Positions 58,540 through 64,000 of a DNA stretch of 64,000 bases are shown in pieces. A program made the translations under genes and the position numbers. The notes beneath the pieces are model-generated. The model was not told the DNA's origin, ran no database searches, and saw only the letters and a program-made list of their open reading frames with translations. The first letter of the stretch is position 1. Every line of letters starts with the position of its first letter. Source of the DNA: JACKOB01 sp024234575 (lineage in GTDB: Bacteria; Pseudomonadota; Gammaproteobacteria; Pseudomonadales; Oleiphilaceae); assembly GCA_051208035.1 (NCBI GenBank), contig JBPJFZ010000002.1:62001-126000 (forward strand). Direction: 5' to 3'.

Positions 58540-60678
58540 CTATCCCTGTCGTCTCCACAAATGAAACTTCTCGACCCAGGCCAATGTGCGGGGTGATACA
58601 TGTGCTCTTTTCCACTCGCCGGCCGCATACTTGTTTGATTCTGTCAGCGTTGGATAGATGTGAATGGTGCCGAGAATTTTGTTCATGCCAATACCATATT
58701 TCATTGCTTGCACATATTCGGCAATTAAATCCCCCGCATGATGTCCAACAATCGTCACCCCCAGAATTTTATCTTTCCCCGGTACGGTCAATACTTTGAC
58801 GAAACCATGCGCTTCACCATCGGCAATGGCTCGGTCCAGGTCATCAATGCCGTAGACAGTTTTTTCATAGGCGATATTCTGTGTTTGCGCATCTTGCTCG
58901 TTCAAGCCGACTCTGGCCACTTCCGGGTCAGTAAATGTTGACCATGGGATGACCCGATAATCCACTTTAAACCGGCGGAAGAGGCCGAAGAGGCTGTTGA
59001 CGGCAGCATACCAGGCCTGGTGCGCGGCCGTATGAGTAAACTGATAAGGCCCAGCGACATCACCACAGGCGTAAATGTTGGGGACAGTTGTTTGCAGGTA
59101 CTCGTTTACTTTAATGGTTCCGTTGTCATTTATTTTGATGCCGAGCTTTTCGAGACCGAAGCCACTGACATTGGCTTTTCTGCCGACTGCCAACAGCAAA
59201 ACATCAAAGGCTATCCGCTCTTCTATCCCTTCTTTTTGGCAGACGAGTTCATAGCCGTCGTTAGTTTTTTCGAATCGCTTGGTTGCATATCCGAGTTTGA
59301 GATTGACACCTTCCGCCACAAATCTTTTTTGCACTGCATCTGCCACGTCATGATCTTCTCTCGGCAGCAGTCTGGTAGAGCGATCAAGTTGCGTGATGCT
59401 TATGCCAAGTCGGCAAAATGCCTGAGTCAGCTCACAGCCTATCGGTCCGCCGCCAATAATAAGCATGCGCTTCGGTGCTTCTTTCAGATTCCATATCGTA
59501 TCAGATGTGTAATAGGGGACGTTGTCGATACCTTCTATTGGTGGTACGAAGGGGCGGGCACCTGTGGCAACCACGATGCTCTTGGTTGTAATGGTGCGGC
59601 CATTCACCGCGACGCGATAGGGGTCGATAATAGTGGCTTCGCCGGTTTCGCAATCAACACCCAGGCTGGTATAGCGTTCAATCGAGTCATGGGGCTCAAC
59701 ATTTCTAATGATGTTGTGCACTCTTTCCATCACTGCCTGGAAGTTTGCTTCGGGCTTAACTTTTTCAAGCCCGAACTCTTCTGCTCTGGATAAATAGTGA
59801 GCCATTTTCGCCGAACGAATCAGCGCCTTGCTGGGTACACAGCCGGTGTTCAAACAATCGCCTCCCATTTTATGTTTTTCAATCAGGGTGACTTTGGCTT
59901 TAGTTGCTGCAGCAATATAGCTGGATACCAATCCCCCCGCCCCGGCGCCAATAACAACCATGTTGGTGTCAAATGTTGCTGGGCGTTGAAAACTGGCCAG
60001 TGCCTTTTTTTCTTTAAGCATGGCCAGCCCTTTATTGGCGATAAGCGGAAATAAGCCTAAGAGGGCAAATGAAAAGAGTAGTCCGGGTGACAAAATTCCT
60101 GATAACGAGTCGATATTTGCCAGCTGGGTACCTGCGTTCACGTACACTAATGTGCCTGGCAGCATGCCGATTTGGGATACGACGAAAAAAGTTACCACCC
60201 TGATGGGGGTTAACCCCATCACCAGGTTGATCACAAAAAACGGAAAGAGTGGTACCAAGCGCAATCCGAACAGGTAAATTGCCCCTTCTTCTTTGATGCC
60301 GGTATTAATGGCTTTAAGTGAATCCCCAAATTTTTTCTGAATGGCATCTCGTAAGAGCACTCTTGATGCCAGAAAGGCCAGGGTCGCGCCAATCGTGCTG
60401 GCAAAGGAGACCAGTATTGTACCCTCAACCAGACCAAATATAGCTCCTCCGGCTAGCGTCATGACTGCTGCTCCGGGTAAAGATAAGCCGGTGACAATAA
60501 TGTAAGTAAGCAGATAGAGTATTGCTGTTTGCCAGGGATTTGCCTGGTAATAGGCTTCGATGTCAGCTTTTTGTTGCTGGATATAACTTAATGAAAAATA
60601 CTGTCCCAGGTCGAATATAAAGTAACTGGCGATTAGAGCGACGATCAATAGCAGTAGTGCGCCTTTTTTCTTATCCAT
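58540..60678 (-). CDS. TVP38/DedA-like membrane domain fused to mercuric reductase-like flavoprotein
   Basis: A 712-residue fusion. Residues about 1-225 are the TVP38/TMEM64 (VTT) membrane domain with GAAVMTLAGGAIFGLVEGTI and FGLRLVPLFPFFVINLVMGL. Residues about 238-712 are a class I pyridine nucleotide-disulphide oxidoreductase. FAD binding is by VVIGAGAGGLVSSYIAAATK. The redox disulfide is GGDCLNTGCVPSKALI. NAD(P)H binding is by LIIGGGPIGCELTQAF. The dimer motif is HIYPTLTES. MerA's metal-binding N-terminus and C-terminal Cys pair are missing, so mercury is not the likely substrate. It may reduce a membrane-linked or quinone-type substrate. Confidence 0.92.
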   Translation of the reverse strand: MDKKKGALLLLIVALIASYFIFDLGQYFSLSYIQQQKADIEAYYQANPWQTAILYLLTYIIVTGLSLPGAAVMTLAGGAIFGLVEGTILVSFASTIGATLAFLASRVLLRDAIQKKFGDSLKAINTGIKEEGAIYLFGLRLVPLFPFFVINLVMGLTPIRVVTFFVVSQIGMLPGTLVYVNAGTQLANIDSLSGILSPGLLFSFALLGLFPLIANKGLAMLKEKKALASFQRPATFDTNMVVIGAGAGGLVSSYIAAATKAKVTLIEKHKMGGDCLNTGCVPSKALIRSAKMAHYLSRAEEFGLEKVKPEANFQAVMERVHNIIRNVEPHDSIERYTSLGVDCETGEATIIDPYRVAVNGRTITTKSIVVATGARPFVPPIEGIDNVPYYTSDTIWNLKEAPKRMLIIGGGPIGCELTQAFCRLGISITQLDRSTRLLPREDHDVADAVQKRFVAEGVNLKLGYATKRFEKTNDGYELVCQKEGIEERIAFDVLLLAVGRKANVSGFGLEKLGIKINDNGTIKVNEYLQTTVPNIYACGDVAGPYQFTHTAAHQAWYAAVNSLFGLFRRFKVDYRVIPWSTFTDPEVARVGLNEQDAQTQNIAYEKTVYGIDDLDRAIADGEAHGFVKVLTVPGKDKILGVTIVGHHAGDLIAEYVQAMKYGIGMNKILGTIHIYPTLTESNKYAAGEWKRAHVSPRTLAWVEKFHLWRRQG

Positions 60679-60952
60679 ATCTGTTCTCGTTTGCTGACGG
60701 TGAGTTGCATAGGCTACACTCGCTGCAAATCTGGAGTGCCCATAATTAGAGGTCGATTTAGCCGGGTAGGCTGTTGGTACTCATAGACCTGTTAAATTCT
60801 GAATAGTTCAGGGCGAGGATTTAAATCATCCTGACTTGAAGCAAGGCTCTTGCCATGGGGTCTAGTATAATTCGTATGATGACTTGATATGTATTTTTGT
60901 GCCGCGTTTGAACACATTTTTATGTGATGAGGCGGTCTTGTAAGGAGAAATT

Positions 60953-61966
60953 ATGTTTAGTGCCAACCGTGATCGCTTCCCTGCCACTCGTATGCGTCGC
61001 ATGCGTCGTGATGATTTTTCGCGTCGCCTGATGCGTGAAAACAGGCTGTCGGTCGATGACCTGATCTGGCCCGTTTTTGTTCTTGGTGGTTCGGGACGAA
61101 AAGAAGCTGTACCTTCCATGCCTGGCGTGCATCGCATGAGTATAGATCTGCTAGTGAAAGAAGCCGCGGAACTGGTGGAGTTAGGCGTGCCGGCAATTGC
61201 ACTGTTTCCCGTGACCCCGGCCGAGGCAAAATCGTTGGATGCTGCAGAAGCCTGGAATCCTAACGGTATTGCCCAAACAGCCGTACGCGAACTTAAAAAG
61301 CATTTTCCTGATCTGGGTGTAATCACGGATGTCGCCTTAGATCCGTTCACGACCCACGGACAAGATGGCATCATAGATGACAATGGTTACGTGCTTAATG
61401 ATGAGACGGTTTTAGCCTTGCGCAAGCAAGCGTTGTCACATGCCGATGCAGGAGCCGATGTTGTCGCCCCTTCTGACATGATGGACGGGCGCGTCGGTGC
61501 AATTCGCGAAACGCTGGAAAATTCGGGATTTATTCATACTCGTATTCTTGCCTATTCAGCGAAATATGCGTCGGCTTACTATGGTCCATTCAGGGATGCG
61601 GTAGGTTCGGCGGGTAATTTGGGTAAAGGCAATAAATACAGCTATCAAATGGACCCTGCCAACAGTGATGAAGCCTTGCATGAGGTTGCTCTTGATCTAT
61701 ACGAAGGTGCGGACATGGTAATGGTTAAGCCAGGTATGCCGTATCTGGATATCGTTAGGCGGGTGAAAACCGAATTACAAGTACCAACATACGTTTATCA
61801 GGTCAGTGGAGAATACGCGATGCACATGGCTGCGGCACAGAATGGCTGGCTCGATAAAGATGCCGTTATGATGGAGTCGCTGTTGTGTATTAAGCGGGCA
61901 GGTGCCGATGGCATATTAACGTACTTTGCCAAAGATGCGGCGAAGTTGCTGCGCTCGGTAAAATAA
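60953..61966 (+). CDS. hemB: Porphobilinogen synthase (Mg-dependent type)
   Basis: A 337-residue HemB. DLIWPVFVLGGSGRKEAVPS is followed by VAPSDMMDGRVGAIRETL. The Schiff-base Lys residues lie in ILAYSAKYASAYYGPFRDAV and MVMVKPGMPYLDIVRRVK. In the metal loop DVALDPFTTHGQDG the three zinc-ligand Cys of E. coli HemB are replaced by Ala, Asp and other residues, the Mg-dependent form as in Pseudomonas. It condenses two 5-aminolevulinate molecules. A good site (taaggag) precedes the ATG. ppk1 follows, as in pseudomonads. Confidence 0.97.
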   Translation: MFSANRDRFPATRMRRMRRDDFSRRLMRENRLSVDDLIWPVFVLGGSGRKEAVPSMPGVHRMSIDLLVKEAAELVELGVPAIALFPVTPAEAKSLDAAEAWNPNGIAQTAVRELKKHFPDLGVITDVALDPFTTHGQDGIIDDNGYVLNDETVLALRKQALSHADAGADVVAPSDMMDGRVGAIRETLENSGFIHTRILAYSAKYASAYYGPFRDAVGSAGNLGKGNKYSYQMDPANSDEALHEVALDLYEGADMVMVKPGMPYLDIVRRVKTELQVPTYVYQVSGEYAMHMAAAQNGWLDKDAVMMESLLCIKRAGADGILTYFAKDAAKLLRSVK

Positions 61967-62087
61967 GCGCGATTCACTGCAATGGCGCAGGGTGCAACTG
62001 CTCAACATAAATTGTCATGATCGTTGTCTATACTGATGGCGATTATGTAAGGTACTAAAAGTTAATTGTATTTGAAGGTTGCTGCTT

Positions 62088-64000
62088 ATGAGTTCCGAAG
62101 AATCTTGTGATGTTATTGATCTAAACGCCCACGCCAACTACTTTAATCGCGAGCTCAGCCACTTGCAGTTCAATGCTCGCGTATTAAAGCAGGCGTTAGA
62201 CAAAAACCACCCCTTGCTCAACCGACTGTTATTTTGCTGCATATTTAGCAGCAATATGGATGAGTTTTTCGAAATTCGTGTCGCTGGTCTGCGGCAACAA
62301 ATCAAATATGGTCGCGAATCCATTGGTCCCGATGGCAAAGCACCGACAGAGGTTCTAGCAGAGATCGACCGCGTGGTCCACGGCTATGTCGATGAGCAAT
62401 ACAGTATTCTCAATGATGTGCTCTTACCAGAGCTCGAAGCCCAGGGTATCCGCTTTGTTAAGCGTGCCGATTGGACGGATGTGCAAACAGCCTGGATCGA
62501 AAAGTATTTTGAAGATGAGGTCTTGCCGGTCATCAATCCCATCGGACTCGATCCATCCCACCCTTTTCCGCGCCTGGTTAATAAAAGCTTAAACTTCATC
62601 GTGTCCCTTGAGGGGAAAGACGCTTTTGGTCGAGAAACAGGTATGGCGATTGTGCCTGCACCGCGTTCGCTGCCCCGGCTTGTAAGGCTGCCAGATGACG
62701 TCTGTAATGGCGGGGATAATATTGTTTTTCTTTCATCGATTATTCATGCCCATGCCGAACAACTGTTTCCGGGAATGCAGATTAAAGGATCTTACCAGTT
62801 TCGTTTAACCCGAAATGCCGACTTGGAGCTTGAAGACGATGACATGGTGGATCTGGCCTCGACCTTAAGAGGTGAGTTACTGAGTCGCAGGTTTGGTGAT
62901 GCGGTGCGCCTTGAAGTCGTTGATAATTGCCCCGAAGAGCTAGTGGCGTTCTTGCTCAAAGAGTTTAACCTCACTGGTGCTGAACTGTATAAGGTTAATG
63001 GACCGGTGAACCTTGCCCGGTTGATGGCTGTAGGCAGGTTAACCAATCGGCCTGACCTCGAATACCCCAGCTTTACGCCGGGGGTGCCAAAGAATGTTCG
63101 CAGCAAAGAAAAAATCATGGATGCGATTAAGCAGCGGGATATCCTGCTACTGCACCCCTACGAAACCTTTACACCAGTGATTGACCTTCTGCGGCAGGCA
63201 GCAAAAGACCCCAACGTACTGGCGATTAAGCAAACGCTCTATCGTACCGGCGCTGACTCTGAAATGGTGGCAGCGCTTGTTGATGCCGCCAGGCGAGGCA
63301 AAGAAGTGACGGCGGTTGTTGAGTTGCGGGCGCGTTTTGATGAAGAAGAAAACCTTGAGTTGGCCAGCCGTCTGCAAGAGGCGGGCGTAGTGGTGGTGTA
63401 TGGTGTGGTTGGCTTTAAAACCCATGCCAAAATGATCATGATTGTGCGTCGTGAAGATGGGGTTCTGCGTCGATATGTGCATCTGGGGACAGGCAATTAT
63501 CATGCAGGAAATGCCAAGCTTTATTCTGATTATAGCTTTATGACCTGTGATCCTGCTCTGACTGATGATGTGCATCGTATATTTCAGCAGTTAACCGGCA
63601 TGGGGAAGGCGCTGAAAATTAAAAAGCTGTTTCATGCGCCTTTTACGTTGCATGATCAGATGATCAGCCTTATTGACCGAGAACGAGTCAATGTTGAGCA
63701 AGGCAAAGAGGGTTATATTCTGGTGAAGGTGAACGCCTTAACTGAGCCAAAAATCATGAAAGCGCTGTTTAAAGCCTCTCGGTCGGGTGTGAAGATCGAT
63801 CTGCTCATCCGTGGCATTTGTTGCCTTAAGCCTGGGATACCAGGGCTTTCAGAAAACATCAGAGTACGCTCGATTATTGGTCGGTTTCTTGAGCATACTC
63901 GTGTCTTCTATTTTCACAATGAAGGCAAGGGAGATGTCTACTGCGCCAGCGCAGACTGGATGAGCCGTAACCTCATTAATCGGGTCGAGACCTGCTTTCC
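62088..64000 (+). CDS. ppk1: Polyphosphate kinase 1, 5' part
   Basis: ATG 62088 (gaagg upstream) opens a frame that runs off the right edge after 637 codons. NYFNRELSHLQFNARVLKQA and LFCCIFSSNMDEFFEIRVAG form the N-terminal domain. DILLLHPYETFTPVIDLLRQ, LAIKQTLYRTG and VVGFKTHAKMIMIV belong to the phospholipase D-like catalytic domain; His in KTHAK is the residue that is phosphorylated. GICCLKPGIPGLSENIRVRS with the second catalytic His in LEHTRVFYF is also present. Only the last part, about 60 residues, is missing. PPK1 makes polyphosphate from ATP and is inhibited by starvation signals elsewhere. Confidence 0.96.
   Translation, partial: MSSEESCDVIDLNAHANYFNRELSHLQFNARVLKQALDKNHPLLNRLLFCCIFSSNMDEFFEIRVAGLRQQIKYGRESIGPDGKAPTEVLAEIDRVVHGYVDEQYSILNDVLLPELEAQGIRFVKRADWTDVQTAWIEKYFEDEVLPVINPIGLDPSHPFPRLVNKSLNFIVSLEGKDAFGRETGMAIVPAPRSLPRLVRLPDDVCNGGDNIVFLSSIIHAHAEQLFPGMQIKGSYQFRLTRNADLELEDDDMVDLASTLRGELLSRRFGDAVRLEVVDNCPEELVAFLLKEFNLTGAELYKVNGPVNLARLMAVGRLTNRPDLEYPSFTPGVPKNVRSKEKIMDAIKQRDILLLHPYETFTPVIDLLRQAAKDPNVLAIKQTLYRTGADSEMVAALVDAARRGKEVTAVVELRARFDEEENLELASRLQEAGVVVVYGVVGFKTHAKMIMIVRREDGVLRRYVHLGTGNYHAGNAKLYSDYSFMTCDPALTDDVHRIFQQLTGMGKALKIKKLFHAPFTLHDQMISLIDRERVNVEQGKEGYILVKVNALTEPKIMKALFKASRSGVKIDLLIRGICCLKPGIPGLSENIRVRSIIGRFLEHTRVFYFHNEGKGDVYCASADWMSRNLINRVETCF

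Noticed and set aside
1..64000. CRISPR arrays, insertion sequences, prophage genes, rRNA genes
   Set aside because: No spaced repeats, transposase, phage structural or rRNA-like sequence was noticed on either strand.

Overview
The window is chromosomal DNA of a gammaproteobacterium related to Pseudomonas and Cellvibrio (order Pseudomonadales in the broad sense). Evidence for this is gene order and protein similarity recalled from memory, with no database search: spoT-ridA then oxyR-recG; rpsU-yqeY-dnaG-rpoD with a CAU tRNA; gluQ-cbrX-cbrA-cbrB-(sRNA)-pcnB-folK-panB-panC; aguA-aguB; a SutA-like protein; and hemB beside ppk. These blocks are separated in Pseudomonas aeruginosa but adjoin here. 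Base composition looks moderate. A chemotaxis receptor with a FliA-type promoter suggests a motile cell, and a GlyGly-CTERM protein suggests a rhombosortase elsewhere in the genome.

Layout. 1-9.6 kb: stress and maintenance genes (spoT 3' end, ridA, oxyR, recG, a YbaK-HDOD protein), a small orphan gene, a DUF2489 protein and a chemotaxis receptor. 9.6-17.1 kb: a 1252-residue secreted adhesin-like protein, a DUF2058 protein, a GIY-YIG protein, and an SOS1-like Na+/H+ antiporter with a cyclic-nucleotide-binding domain. 17.4-27.4 kb is the most accessory-looking part. It holds a DJ-1/PfpI-like protein without its nucleophile, a four-gene operon for a MotAB/ZorAB-like motor of unknown function, a secreted bulb-lectin protein, a membrane-anchored helical protein and two GNAT-like acyltransferase genes. 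27.4-34.4 kb: tRNA-Ile2, the macromolecular synthesis operon, tsaD and plsY. 34.5-40.8 kb: folate and pantothenate genes, pgi and pcnB. 40.8-47.8 kb: the CbrX-CbrA-CbrB regulatory locus, a probable CrcZ-type RNA, gluQ and dksA. 48.2-53.4 kb: sfsA, a TetR-AidB-Rieske operon and a TetR-peroxiredoxin operon. 53.4-64 kb: a candidate new small RNA, the agmatine-to-putrescine genes aguAB, a SutA-like protein, an orphan lipase foldase, a TVP38-oxidoreductase fusion, hemB and the 5' part of ppk1.

The strongest candidate for an undescribed system is the operon at 18456-23069. It encodes an inner-membrane MotA/ExbB/ZorA-like protein with a cytoplasmic tail of about 565 residues, and a MotB/ZorB-like OmpA-family protein with a buried Asp in its membrane helix. 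Two soluble proteins of unknown function (DUF3348, DUF2894) flank them. This is the build of a proton-driven peptidoglycan-anchored motor such as Zorya, but no Zorya effector gene is present.

The second highlight is the cbrB-pcnB interval. It has a near-consensus sigma-54 promoter, three copies of one 7-bp motif spaced exactly 19 bp apart upstream of it, and an RNA with many A-rich motifs. This is what a CbrB-activated CrcZ RNA that sequesters Hfq/Crc would look like. No CRISPR array, insertion sequence, prophage or rRNA was seen.
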